From NCBI RefSeq assembly GCF_040807025.1, contig NC_090942.1:199758247-199822246 (forward strand): a stretch of DNA of 64,000 nt, given 5' to 3'. Numbering within the stretch: position 1 is the first letter of the stretch; every line of letters begins with the position of its first letter. The notes below the pieces were generated by a model that was not told the DNA's origin, made no database searches, and saw only the letters and a list, made by a program, of their open reading frames with translations. The translations under genes were made by a program, and so were the position numbers. Shown here piece after piece: positions 13,401-26,047 of the stretch. This DNA comes from Struthio camelus. Lineage: Eukaryota > Chordata > Aves > Struthioniformes > Struthionidae.

Positions 13401-14333
13401 AATCATTATTGCAGTTCACTGCGCAAAGGCAGTACTGGAAGCTAAAAGTGAAATAATCCAGTCCCTGCAGAGAATGAAGACGCCCCATTAGCGCAACATG
13501 CATGCAGTGCTCTCTTGCTTGCACTTGCTCCGTCTATCTTTTAATTGTGACCAGGGTTACAAGTGGAGGAAGGACTGAGCTTAGTTTACGTAACCATTTT
13601 CATTAAAAGGATTACTTGGAAGCAAGTGTCCCGTGCACAGGTTTCCCTGATTAATCCTTGACATTTCTGAAAGGCAGAGGTCTCCCCATGCTATCCAGCT
13701 TTCTGACAGCCTTTTCTTCTTGCTTAACTGATGCTGAAATTAGATTTTAAAAATACCTGATAGTCCACACTGCTTCTTATCAAGAAGTTATATGAGGAGT
13801 TTGTCTGCACTATAATGAGAGCTGGCTCAAGGCTTCCAATTGTTTGCCATGAATAGCCACTCGCCCCTTGACTGTGCTTTAGTCCTTTCTAAATCCCTCT
13901 GGGGAGCTGGTTGCTGCACATGTTTGCGCATCTGAGTCTCACTGGTATTTGTGTTCACAGACAGTGAATGTCAAAGCTGCATCTGTAAGTATGTGTGGGA
14001 ACCAGATTTTCAGTTCCTGGGGGAATTGCTAGCATAATCCTTCCAGCAGAGAAAATCAACAGCTATACACCAACACAATGAAAATCACTCATCTACCAAT
14101 ACCAAACTGGGGTGCAATGGACAGCCACTGGCAGGCCAATGGCTTGGTTGAGACCCAGGCTAGACAGCTATAGGATATCAATTCCCCCCGACTGGTGAGC
14201 GTGTAAGTGAATAATAAAATTATTTGTGATTAGCAGACATTTTAAATGTGGCTAGGTCTTGGATGCAGTCCAGAGAAACACAAGCTGTTCATGGATATGC
14301 CATGGACACACAAAGGAGCTGAACTAAAATTAT

Positions 14334-14843
14334 TTGTTACAATTTTCCCAGCTCAGCTGTCTTATTGACCTCATATCACTGACTAAGAAGGGTCTACAGA
14401 GAATAAGTGAAAAGGTAGGATCAAAAGAGCAGAAAGTTTCGACATCTGGAGATGAAGAACTAGGATCAGTTGAAAGGCTTGCAGTTGCTGGAGAACTAAC
14501 ACCAGAGATCAGGGGTTGTGAAACTGGCACTGGGAGAAGCACCAGGCTAGAAACCCTGCAAGAAGTGGAATATGCTCATAATGTTTTGCTGAAACTGAGA
14601 ACGAGCATGTCTAAGACAGCTCTGGTGTGTGGGTCAGGGTGCTGGAGCATGAGAACAGGCAATGACCCAGAGATATGGACTGTAGAAATGAGCTGGCTGG
14701 AAAGAACGCTGCAAGGGCCAGGGCTGCAGAAAATAAAAGATGATGTGATGAGGGAAACAGCTAGAACAAGAAACTACCCTGCTACTGAAGAGCTGAAAAA
14801 GACAGCTGTGATGATTTGGATGTGTGTCAGGAATGGCCTCTAA
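14334..14843 (+). mobile_element. LINE reverse transcriptase C-terminal fragment, not CR1-like
   Basis: A 169-codon open frame that reads as the tail of a non-LTR retrotransposon reverse transcriptase of the kind that carries a 'YGSETW ... RWFGHVxR' block. In order it shows 'LTPEIRGC' and 'TGRS' (residues 56-69, the family's 'EAEIRxRI..GRSAF'), then 'LLKLRTSMSKTALVCGSGCW' (85-104, the family's 'LKTKLxxxxVxPVLLYGSETW'), 'VEMSWLERTL' (117-126), 'LQKIKDDVMRET' (131-142, the family's 'DRIRNExIRE') and 'EELKKTAVMIWMCVRNG' (152-168, the family's 'EELxxRQLRWFGHVxRM'). CR1 ORF2 ends differently, so this is another LINE clade, probably RTE-like. The tyrosine of YGSE and the GHV of WFGHV are changed, so it is a relic. 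The catalytic RT core is not seen upstream. Its ATG is arbitrary; the frame probably only happens to be open. Confidence 0.72.
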
Positions 14844-17800
14844 AAGATACCCTACATGGCAATACACACAGGAGTGTTAGGAACTAGAAATAGAAGAATA
14901 CTGAGTGTTGGACTAAGCTAAGTGATTTGAAGACAAGTTAAGTCGGGAAGCTAATCCAAGGACAGACAGGGCAGGAGGAATTTAATTCACCCTCTTTACT
15001 GAGGGTATACTAGAAATTAAAAAAAAATTACTATTTTCTTGATAGAAAAATTTCACCCTTCTTTGTAGAAGGGCTACAAGGTTATGGGTGGGCTTCATTT
15101 GTCCAGATGTTGGCACCTACATCTGAGCTGGTTGTCTCGATGCCTTATATAATCACCAGGCAAGAAGAGGCATTTCTGAGGTGCCTAGAGTAGGTGTCTC
15201 AAGTTGTACCTGATACTGCCTGAATGGGGGCCTGGGTATCTGTCTCAGATGCCCCTGTCGGAAGTGTAGATGAGATGAACCACCACCATACAAGACTGCA
15301 GCGAAGTAAGCCAGCACATGAAATCAGCCCAAAGGGTGCTGCAGAACTCGGTCTAAGAGCACCTTTCCCACCTGAGATCTGTCAGTTCAGCCTGCAGTGC
15401 AGGTGGTGTGGCTGGGCCGAGGGAGCAGCAAGGTATCTCCTTGGCACAGGGAAGGCGTTAGGATCCTGCTGGCTCCTACAGTTTATACTTATGGCCAGGC
15501 AGAGAGGGATCACGGTCCCACATGTGTTGGGTGATGTAATTCACGGATAGGTCTGGATATTTTATTAAGATCTGTGAAACCTGAGGCCCAGATTCTCCAT
15601 AGCCTTCAGGCACCTACATCCCTCTGTGATTCTAGGAGCATGGGTTGGAGACAAAGCGCCTGGCTGCAGAAGTTTTGAGTCACACTTGAAGAGTTGGTTT
15701 CATCTTTGAGTGATTCCCCAGAAGAAACAAGACTTTAGATATTCCCTGTAAAAAAATAACATTGTATTACAGGGCTGACTTCATCAGCCGGTTTTTCTTC
15801 CAAAGGAAAACACCTGAGTGTTGAAGTTTTGGCTAAATGATCCCCTCCAATGTGGTGGGAGTTTTTGTGCTCCTCCTTTCAGGGCCAGGTGCTAACCTAG
15901 CCCTAGCCTGAGCCCTCCCTATGGAGGAAAAAAGATTGAGAAAAAGGAAGACACAGCAGAACAGGCATGAATTTGCCAGGGCAGGGAAGGAGTGGGCAGG
16001 CTGAAGGGCAGCAAGGCCTCTTTTAAAGACGGGAAAGGTAGAGAGCATGTTCGCCACAGTGCCCAGGGCAAGGTTTGCCGTACCAGGCCTGACTCTGTGT
16101 GGCTTTTGTGCTTTTTAATCCCCTACTCTGGTAATAAGATGGTATTAAAAGAAGTATTTGTGGAGCCTGGCAGGCAGGCTGGCTGGGGAATAGGGCTGAA
16201 AGCTGAAAGGTTTTGGGGTCCAGCAGGGCAGAGGTGGCAGTGCGGCTTGCAGACCTGCGCTTCGTCAAGACTCTGGCAGCGCCGGGAGAGGTTCGACTGC
16301 AGAAGGGGTGCTTTGTGGCCCAGCGAGGCTGGCGTTGCGCTGCCATCCGCTGAGGGGGCTTAGCCTTTGAGCAAGCTGTAGCTATGCCGCAGGAGACCAT
16401 ACTTGCTCCATGGGGCTGCAGGTGAGGGGAGCCACAGAGCTGTCATAGCTGCCTCCCAGCAGGGCGAATGGCTCAGCAGGCTTTTCCCTTCAGCTTGTTC
16501 ATGGCTTACTGAAACTCCTCTTTGTTTTGATTTATGTTGAAATTTATATGTACCTAGCCCATGTTTTTGCACTTTGAAGTATACTTCGGATAGATAGCAG
16601 CAAAGGGGTGGTGGATATGGAATGAATAATTCAATGAATAGAAGCAGTTAGTACAGACACGAGATGTAAAGCACTGCTATACAAAGAAATGATCCTATCA
16701 CTATTCTCATAAAGAAAAAACAAGTTCTTTATGCAGATAAGGATATTTGGCTTTCTGACTTTCAGGAATTCATATGAGACTGACTTAATCAAAATAACAA
16801 ATATGGTGAAGTAAGAAGGTAATATCTTTGATCTATATTGTTGCAGGAGTACTCTTCTTTGGAAAGATTTCTTGTACTGTATTGGCTCTCATTGCCACCA
16901 AACTGCAGAGGGAAATTACCTCTGGGCAGAGACAGAAAAGTCTGGCTATCAGAGAAAAGCAGAGAATACAGGTGCTTAAAATTCCCAATACCAAGCAGCA
17001 CTTTGAAATGCCTGCTGTGGACTGTGCATCTCCCTCTACCAGTCACCTTCTGGGAGACACCCAGAAAACACGAACCTCCTTCTCTCCCACCTTATGTAAG
17101 GTGCACCCTACAGCAGTGAGCAACCTGAATTTGCGGGGCGTCCTTGCTGCAGGAAGGTTATGATTTATGGAAAACCGAGGGCATGGATAAGGGGTTTGCA
17201 ATTTTCTCTTGCTGATGGAAACCTGTAGCCATAAATATATATGCAGAGCTGGTCTGGCTGATAGGTTCATCAGGGCTTGATCTTCCCTGGGATTTAACTG
17301 TCAGTCAGTCAAAGGCAGTTGCTTAGACGCTGAATTTGATCTCTGCTCCCACAGTTGTTTAGTTCGCTGTCAATCCCAGCCAAAAGGGCTGCTGTGGTCC
17401 TTTCCCATGTGGCGGCGGCCTACTCCTCTCCTTCCCCTTCGCAGGAACCCCAGGAAGCGCGGGGAGCTCGGACAGGGTGTGGGATGCAGCACGCATAGGA
17501 CTCTCCTCTGTGATTTTCTTTTATGACTTTGATGTTGCTGACCAGTGCTCAAGGACCTGTTTAGAAGAAGCTGTTTCAGCACATGGATCACTCAGGATGT
17601 ATTGGCCCAATTCCTTCATATTAGGAACGGACTAAACAAAGTACATTGTGTGTTCTGCAAATCATCCGTTATTGTTTCCATACAAACCTGGGGGAAAAGG
17701 AAAAAGTATTTTTGATTTCCACAGCATTCTTTTTCAAGCATTCAGGAAGTGCTACAGGTGGACTTGTGGCTGCAGAAGCAGTAAGATTGCTTGAATTTGT

Positions 17801-18690
17801 TAGCAGTAGTAATGCATTGGATGGCCCTCTTCCCAAGAAATGATTTTTTTCCAGGAAAAAATGGCATTTCAAAATACTGGAAACCTTTTAAGGGACTATC
17901 TAAAGGAAAAAAAAAAGAAAGAATAAAATCTTTGAAGCAAGGAAGGAAGCATTGCACTAAAGTAATAACATACTTTGCTTCAACTCTTCCATAGTAGAAT
18001 GCTTCACTTATTTTGTGAGGTGACATGTTGTTCAGAAATGTATTTAATGTAAAAAAAAAAAACAAACCCGTCAGTTATTGAAATGAGCACAAATGCTTTC
18101 ACAGGCAGCAAAGGATCCACCCATCTTTTTAAAGTTTAGTTGCATAGGAATTTCCAAAACTTATTGGGTTTGATCCAGCATAGAATAAAAGTACATTTCA
18201 AAACCAGAGGAATTCCTGCAAAGCAGAAATTCCCAGCTCCGGCACAGCACTAGGCACTCTCAGTAGTTTTACTTTCTTGCTTTTGCACTCCCTGGTTTCT
18301 CTCTGCGACTCCCTGCTGCAAACCCCTGGATGCAATGGAAAGAACTGCAGTGCAGCCCAGGGCACAACGCCAGGGAGAAAGGGAAAAAAGGGAAAAGGAA
18401 AAAAAGCAGCAGCTCAGCAGAGCAAAGAGGTACCCCAGCAAGACCATCCTTTCCCCCAGGCCATGGTGCATCCTGCCCCGCACACCCACTGGCTGGGCGC
18501 AGGTTGCAGCAGGGAACACCTGCCCGCGCTGGCACCCCACAGGCAAAAGGCGGCCAGATTTGTTAGGTTTGGCCAACGAGGCAGTTCAAGAAGACGACAG
18601 AATGGGACTGAGGGTTTGGTTGGACATGAATGCGAAGGCTGGGGTGGTGGGTGCTCACATCAGTGGGAGGGGACTCCTTGTTGAGGATAA
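14844..18690. other. Non-coding DNA, no gene recognised
   Basis: No exon or dated repeat recognised. A 12-base A run lies at 18051. Overlapping open frames at 16.0-16.4 kb and 18.25-18.7 kb on both strands follow locally higher GC and show no domain. Confidence 0.55.
18051..18062. repeat. Poly-A run (12)
   Basis: Uninterrupted run of 12 A. There is no recognisable retrogene or SINE body upstream of it. Confidence 0.9.
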
Positions 18691-18748
18691 TCCTAAACCC
18701 TAACCCTAATCCTAACCCTAACCTGTAACCTCTCACCCTAAACCCTCT
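18691..18748. repeat. Interstitial telomere-like repeat (CCCTAA)n
   Basis: About six to eight imperfect copies of CCCTAA, the C-strand of the vertebrate telomere repeat TTAGGG. Variants include CCTAAA and CCTAAT. After an 'acctgtaacctctca' interruption, two further CCCTAA-like units follow at 18736-18748. The tract is short and partly degenerate, typical of an interstitial telomeric sequence rather than a chromosome end. Such short tracts are often left by double-strand break repair involving telomerase. Confidence 0.85.
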
Positions 18749-20398
18749 AAACTTTCAGCGAATGTCTGCAAAAGAGCAAACACAGTGAGAGTCCTCCTGC
18801 GGGCTGCAGCACAGGCAAAGGCTGGGTCCTCACAGGTTTGTCCCTGGAAGGAGCATGCCCATGTTGATCCTCCACTGTCTAATCAAGTGTACCTCAACCT
18901 TTAGCCTTTCCTGCCTGGGGCAGGAGTAGATTTTTCGTCTCTACCTGAACATCTACATCTACCAAATGAATAGGACTATTCCAATCTCAGATACGTGGCC
19001 CCCCTGCAATTGGGATTTTAGGTGAGGGATGCCGAAGTACTTGTGGGAAAACTGCCCTTCTCCCTCCTCCAGCATGACCACATAAACACAGTTCCCTTCA
19101 AAACATGATCAGAACAGAGTTGAATGAAAAATGATTTAGTTTTGGATGAAAAATTCATGGGAGACTTTTTCACATCCCAAGTGTTTATTTTTTAAATCTA
19201 TCTGGTTTCCACCCTTCAGCATCACCAACAGAATTGATTTTCACGGCAAAACCACGATGATGACGAAGAAAATCAGTCAGACTTTCTGCTCTTACAAATA
19301 GCAGACCTGCTTGCCGAGGCCCAGAGTTTGCTATCCCAGGCATACGTCTGTGCGGGCTCACGCCAGCTGCGCCCTGGCCCACAGCCACAGGGAGACATGT
19401 CCTTCGCAGGCCACCCATCCCAGACACACACAGGTCTTGCACGGTCCTGAGTGTGCTTGTGTGGCTATGCTCTATTCCTTGGCACATTTCAGGCCCCTTG
19501 CAGCAAAATAATCCAGCATGAGGTTTCCCTTTAGCATGAGAAAGAGGTTGCACAAGAGCCACCAATAGATCTTCTGTGTTGCACTTTGAACCTGCCTATG
19601 TCATGCCCCTAATGCTTTCATAGAGCCCTGCTCTTACATAGTCCTGGCAAACATTTCTAGGCTCTGCTGCAAAATACACAAGAATGAAGCATATCATGAT
19701 CTTCTTCAGGACCCATGCTCATCCTGCATACAAACCGTTTCATGCTGTTATCCCAGAGTTACATTGCCAAGAGATGAGGGGAAGGGTTGCATTAACAAGT
19801 AATGAGGCACTGGTGTTCAGACATGGAGCAGCATCCTGGACGTGCTTCCGAGCAAGGACAAATAAATGTCTGTTAAAAAGAAAAGTAAAGAATTGGGAGG
19901 GGGAGAGGGAAAAGTAATGAAATAAAATAATAAATTCATTTGATATGACAGAAAAATAATTCTGTATTGTTAAAGAACACAGCACAGTGTAGTGTGGTCT
20001 CTAGTTTTATCTCCTGTGATTCATAGACTGACTCATATCAGAGCACTGCCAATTATATAAAGCAATATATTCCTGAAGATATGTGATGTCCTGAAATTTT
20101 CATAATGAATACAATTCAGATTACGGCCCCTGTTGTTTTACTACTGGATCATACTGGGCATAGCATGGACAGAAACAAGAACAGGCTAGCAAGGCTGAAG
20201 TCAACACAAGCACACAAGCCTGTACTTTAAAATTAGGAGCTCATAAAGTTTATTCCAGGTAGCAGCTCCCTTGCAAGATACACTCTCAGTACTCGGTCAC
20301 TGACAGCCAGGGAACTAGTCAGGATTCAGACTGGTATAAATAAGACTGGGATTAACAAGTCTGTTTCCACTTTCTAATAATGTACAGGGAAACTGAGG
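18749..20398. other. Non-coding DNA, no gene recognised
   Basis: Nothing beyond chance open frames was found. The 19.86-19.97 kb part is rich in A and AATAAA-like words. Confidence 0.55.
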
Positions 20399-20960
20399 TC
20401 TGTAGGACTGGAAGGGCTCTTCTGGGCCACCAAATCTAACTTCCTTTTGCTCCCAGCATCTCACCATGGAGTCCTGCTTGTAATGATACTGCGCTTTAGC
20501 CACGCCTGGGTTTGTGTCCCCAGTATACCTGGTCAGAGGTTGCTCTGGAGTCTGCTGCAACCTTCAGCGAATTCCCAGCTGAAATGGTCACACAGCAAGT
20601 TCCTGTCAATTTGCTCTTGTGACAACACTGTTTTTTTAGTTCAGAAAGCTTCTCAACCTTCCCAGTCCTTGCCCTTGAGGTATTTAGAGTGTGTTCATAG
20701 CCCCTTTCATCCTTCCTCATTAGGCTAGAAAGGCCAGCCTCTGTTAGTGTCGTCTCCAGCCTTGGAAGAATTGCTCTTCCAATCACCCTGACAGCTCTCC
20801 CTGCCAATTCAGAGTGATTTCACTTGTCCTGCACAGGTTGCTGACCAGAGATGGCTGTGTATCCCAGGTAAGGATTCACCAGGGCCTCGAATGAGGTTTC
20901 CTGCTCTCCATTTTGTTATGCCCATACAGGGCACTCAGAACTGCGTCATACTAGCAGATC
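20399..20960 (-). mobile_element. Old CR1-like LINE 3' fragment
   Basis: Read on the plus strand, this carries the reverse complement of a CR1 3' end. It starts with the 'taggactggaagggctctt' block of the 3' UTR. It then has 'tcctcattaggctagaaaggc' and 'ctctccctgccaattcaga', followed by 'gctgaccagagatggctg' and 'aggattcaccagggcc'. These correspond to the conserved RT-tail segments 'LFSLxxRR', 'RAIRVIxxM' and the 'W(A)PQY' region. Divergence is high and no frame stays open, so this is an ancient insertion. The right-hand boundary is uncertain. Confidence 0.7.
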
Positions 20961-23900
20961 AACAGATACGGAGTTACTGCCTTTCCCACCTGTTGACTTT
21001 TCAGCTCACTGCAGACATGGCTTTTAGTTTACCAGAGCATGTCCTTGTATAGTGTGTTGCTCCAGTGCATCCCACATCTTCTGCTCCCGGCCTCATGGTG
21101 AAATGATTGTTCCCACAGGCTCAGGACTTTGGTGGAAGATAACCGTTTGAAAGCATGAGCTGCATGACCAAACTTTGCAAGCTGGCAGCTGCTCAGCGAG
21201 AGAAACTGTTATTCTCTACTGGGAATGAATAGCCCCTTGCATTATATCCAGCTCCAGGCACTGCAAAGCTTGGAGGCTCATGGACCCTGAAAGCCTTCGT
21301 CTTGAGACATGGGCTTTCTCAAGGAGGATCAGAGCACAAGCAGGACCACAGTGCTTGTATTCATCAAGCTTGCAGCGTTGGGTAAAGACGCTGAACTTGC
21401 ATCCAACGCTGATGCAACATCTATGGTCCTCCTATTGATTGATTGTTGCTGTAATAGGGACTTAATGTTTAGATTAGGTACTTTCATTAAAAAAGTAGTT
21501 GCTTCATCTGTTTTTTCATTTCATGTTTCCATTTATAAGGCACATCTGTTGTCTGCACCTGGAATACTTGGAGTGAGCAATTAGAGTAACCATTTTTATG
21601 AGGATAACACCGGAACGTTCTCAGTGAGGGTCAAGATGCTAGCTTTACACATGTTCAAAAACAGGACAGAAGCGGTCTCTTCTATGACCAAATATCTCTT
21701 GCTCAGTAATTATTAAGCTAAACAGCAGGTGTTCCTAAATAAGCACGGAATAGAGACCGAGCAAGGGCCTGAGGATTTGGCCCACTGTCATTACTGCACA
21801 GTCAGAGCCAACGCCATGGATCACTGCCCATGGAGTAAGTTGCTTCCCCCTAAATGAAAAACCCTTTGAGAACCTTGCAAATTCCCCTAGAGATTACTGG
21901 GAAGCGTGAATCACCTCTTCGCTGGCCATTGAAACAATGCATCCAGCAGGACCCTAATGGGACATGCGATCAACATGGACTAAACTGTTTCAGAAGCAGG
22001 ATGCTGAGGGCTTAGTATGGCAATCTCACTCCACCACAGACTTGCTTTGGAGTCCCATGGAGTGGGTTTCCTTATGTGCAGAGTGTTGAGGAACTAGACT
22101 TCTGCTCTTACATAATAATGTCAGATGGCAAAAAGGAAACAAACTGCAATGAAAGTAAGAAGGTTAGACCATGTGGAGAGTCAAACCCTACCTGCCTTGA
22201 TATATAGTAATCCATATTCAGATGGCCTGATAATTGTTGAAAAAAATTTGCCCCACTGACAGTGCTATTAAGGGCTATGCCTTAAAATGAAGGAGAGTTG
22301 AGCCCTTAAGAGTCCTGTTGAAACGTATATTATTATACTGCTGTCCAAGAGAGTGATGAATGAGTGGTTTAGACCTCTGGCTTCTTGGAGCTGCTGGATT
22401 TTGACTCCTGACAGCCTGAGTGTTTTGATGACTTCTCCTTGTTGACTGCCTAAGAAGGCAGGATCTGAGAATGCTGCATAACTGTGGTTTGAATCGCTCG
22501 CTGCTTTCTTGAACTTGGACTCCACAGGAGGCACCCATGTCCACTGTCAATGTCATAGAAAGTGATCTGTATATCATCTTCGTCTCTTTTTGAGATGTTT
22601 GTCTAACTCTGGGCACCACTGGTTTTGACAGAAGTTTTTTAAGAGTGATCTTCCCCAAATAGACTGGATAAAATTCTATGATTAAAAGCTTAATTATTGC
22701 TTAGATAACTTTAGTTTAATTGCCAGTTGTGGCTGAGCAAAATAGTTGGAGCATTAGGGAATTATAGCTAACGCAAACAGAACTTTGATGTATTTCTTCA
22801 CAATATTGTGTTAAGTAAAACCCTTGAATTCCTCCAGTGTTATTTTAAAGAACTGCATGGGATAAGTCAACTTGCTTATGTGTTCTGTGTGAAAAATTGC
22901 CAAATATCCCTCAGGGCAAATATGAAAAAGCAGCAAAGAAGACATTCTGAAGAAATGAGACTTTATTGACTTTCTTGTCCCACCTTCAAAGGCCATGATT
23001 CAAATATTGCTGGAGACTGATTTCACAACTTCATTGTGATTCCAGAGGGTGGGTAGTAAAGGGAATTTCACATTGGCGTATCATCAATTCCAGGTTTTTT
23101 CTTTTCCAAAAGAGAAAAGAAACAAAGCAATAGAGATAGCAGTGATGAAGAGCAAGGAGACAATGTGAATCCTTGATTCAGTCTCTTCTAATATCAATGA
23201 CAGTTGGCACTGCTCCATCACAAGGACAGGATTCATACAGAAGAGGAAAAAGATGGAAAAGCAAAATTCATCACCAAGGAAATGAGTTCTGAGCAGATCA
23301 AGAAAATTTGGATCCCAGATCTGGGTTATTTTCTTTTTAGGGAAAGAAATCATGAGTAGTGACACAGGTATCTATTTAGTCTATGGTGTATTTTTCTTGC
23401 TCTTTTCTGCTTTGCAGTTGCCCAATACTGATGTTCCAGCAGATGTGTGCCATATCATATTTCTGTTTTGCAAGTGGTATGTCCTGAATAGAAAAAACAT
23501 CACACGATCAACCTATTAATTCACATAGGACCATCCGCTGGTCCAGCTGAAGTTCAGCAGTAAAACTTCCAGCAATGAGTCAGTTCACTGGAGCACAGCT
23601 GTCCTTCATGTGACTCCAGCTGAACTGCAGCAGAACTGTATTGGCTTTCTCTGCTTCTCTGTTTATCAGACAACAAAGAGTAGGATCTACTTAGCTTTCC
23701 TTCATTTCTGCCATCTTCTCCAAACCTTTCAAAGTCCCAAATCACACATTTCATTACCAGTGGACACCTTTGGTTATTCTTGTGGCCCTATGGTTTCATG
23801 ATTCAAGGGGCAGAAGTCTTCTCTTCCCTCCTAATTGTTTAGCCTGCATATAGACTGTAGTAACTTTTGTTTCTCTATTGCCAGAACAATCCTCATCTCA

Positions 23901-25671
23901 AAGAACTTACACTGTGAGCTTGGGAATAGAGATTCATGTCCTCCAGGCTCTAAGGCTTTAAATGGCCTTAGAGCTATTAATTTTCAAAGTTTACTATGAA
24001 TAACAGCAAGTGAAGATCCGACAATTTAAAGAAGCGATGACTTAAATGCAAAGCCCTAAGTGAGCATGTATGTGATGTGAACAACAGAAGAAGAGGAGGA
24101 ACTAGATAGAGCTGTGTGCTGAGGAGGAGAAAAGGGACGTAAAGAATAAATGAAATAGTATGTGGAAGGATAAAATTGAGGACGGCCCAAGCAGTAAATG
24201 ATCCTAGGTAGTTTGTGCTCAGTTGTGGGTGAATTGCTGCAATGAGGTGGCGGCCATCGGTGAAGTCAAAATGTGCAGTGGCCTCTAGAAGTGTTCCTAA
24301 GATTCTGTTTCCAGCTGTTGCTTCCCAGGGTTTGGATCTAGCTGGAGATGGAATGACATGAACTCAAATGCTGTCAGTCATTGATGTTTTTTTCCTGGAT
24401 GGCTGCAAGGAGCTGGGTTTTTTTTGTTTTATTTTGTTTTGTTTTTAAGTTTTAAATGAAATGGCCTTGAAATGTCAGTAAATATGACACCGTGATGGAA
24501 GGGATTTTTCAGCAGAGCTTTCTGGAATGTGTATGAAGAAAAAGACAAGCAATAAGAGAAGAAAAGGAAAAAAATAGGGCTGTAAATGAGTGAAAATATA
24601 GGGTTCATTTATTACCATAGAATTTAACATCCCAGTAACAAACCAATTCTTCCTTGTGACATCGTAATATGTGTCATATATATATATCACTGTCTCCTGC
24701 AAGGCTGTTTCTCTTAGCAGTGGGAGCCATTCTTTCATGCTAGACTTTGAATCTAATTTCCAGATTAACTTAATTACTTTCCAACTGAGTCAAGATACTG
24801 GAATGTTTCTGTTGGAATTGCCTAAAACAAGCTTTTTCTCCTTTTCTTGGAGAGTCACTTCTATTTTTGTATAGAGTTTATGAAGTGCCTAGTCTTGCAA
24901 TCTTCTGTAGCTGACTAGTTCCAAGGGCAGCTTTGCACACAAAAGGCTTTGTCCAAACAGATCCTGGGTGCTGCTGCAGATGAAATGCATGAAATGTTAT
25001 ATGTGAAGCTACTTGATGAGATATATGCTTTCCAATAAAATTAAAGGGAGAGGAATATTCCAGTTCCCTGGGAAACTTTGAACACTTTTGCAGAGATCTC
25101 TGTTGTGGCAGTGGCCAATGAGAAAGGAAGTGAACCATGGGAAGATGCATCGAGCAGCTTATCTGTGTCAGGTGTTGGTTAATATAACTGAAAGGCAGAA
25201 GCTATAACTGGACATGGGGTCCAGTGCTGAAGTCAGTAACTCATACATGCTCTGGTGTGAGGAAAGCAGATAGGCCGAGCTGGACTTGGTAAATGAATGT
25301 CGTTAAGCATAATGTCTACCTGAGCACCAAGGTGAAAAAAAAAAAAGAAAAAAGAAAAATGGGCGCTTCTATGGATTTGAAATATTAAATAGTAGGTAAA
25401 TGATCAGTTCTGAGCTCTGAAAAGCCTGCTTAAATGAATCACTGATGAAGAAGTGAACCTTATTTAATATATCATTTATTGGAATGGGACTTCAGGCATT
25501 TCAGTACAGAAAAAATTCTCTGAAAGTTACTACTTGTGTGGTTTTTCAGAAAGTGCTTTGGTTTACCAGCATGTCTGAGTACTAGTTTATATCTCCTTGA
25601 TTTGTCTTTATGATATACTGATGTGTCTTGACCTATTTCAGCAATTAACTGGATGACACACTGGCATTTTC
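20961..25671. other. Non-coding DNA, no gene recognised
   Basis: No exon or dated repeat recognised. AT content is fairly high. There is a T-rich tract at 24417-24448, a short AT microsatellite at 24676-24690 and an A-rich tract at 25335-25359. Confidence 0.55.
25335..25359. repeat. A-rich simple repeat
   Basis: A12 followed by GAAAAAAG-type units, a low-complexity tract. Confidence 0.85.
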
Positions 25672-26047
25672 TGCCTGGAGACGAGAAGTCTGAGGCGGGA
25701 TGCGATCAATGTGTACAAGTATCTGAAGGGAGGGTGTCAAGAGGATGGGACTAGACTCTTCTCCATGGTGCCCAGTGACAGGACAAGAGGCAATGGGCAC
25801 AAACTGAAACACAGGAAGCTTTGTCTGAATATGAGGAAAAACTTCTTTCCTGTGAGTGACAGAGCACTGGAACAGGTTGCCCAGAGAGGTAGCAGAGTCT
25901 CCTTCGCTGGAGATATTCAAAACCTGTCTGGATGTGATCCTGGGAAATATGCTCTAGAGGAGCCTGCTTGAGCAGGGAGGTTGACTGGATGATCTCCAGA
26001 GGTCGCTTCCAACCTCAACTGTTCTGTGATTCTGTGATTCTGTGATT
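25672..26047 (+). mobile_element. CR1 LINE 3' end with octamer tail
   Basis: A 5'-truncated CR1 in plus orientation, better preserved than most in this window. The 25711-25971 open frame gives the CR1 RT C-terminus: 'YLKGGCQEDGTRLFSM', 'PSDRTRGNGHKLKHRKLCLN' and '[10 protein letters not shown]'. It then shifts frame relative to the usual '[20 protein letters not shown]' segment, which is still visible at the DNA level as 'gcactggaacaggttgcccagagaggt...agagtctccttcgctggag'. The 3' UTR block 'ttgactggatgatctccagaggtc' is followed by three ATTCTGTG octamers at 26023-26046, the CR1 hallmark. It is dead, being truncated and frameshifted. Confidence 0.95.

Larger units (their letters stand above)
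6110..14333. other. Non-coding DNA, no gene recognised
   Basis: Long stretch without a recognisable exon, RNA gene or dated repeat. It contains open frames of 217 codons (minus, 6243-6896) and 198 codons (plus, 8099-8695). Neither shows a recognisable domain, and frames of this length are expected by chance in a window this size. A purine-rich GAA/GGA tract lies at about 8505-8545, a 12-base T run at 9172 and a CCAG-rich tract at 10468. The 11.56-11.76 kb part is AT-rich with an octamer-type motif and might be a regulatory element. Confidence 0.55.
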
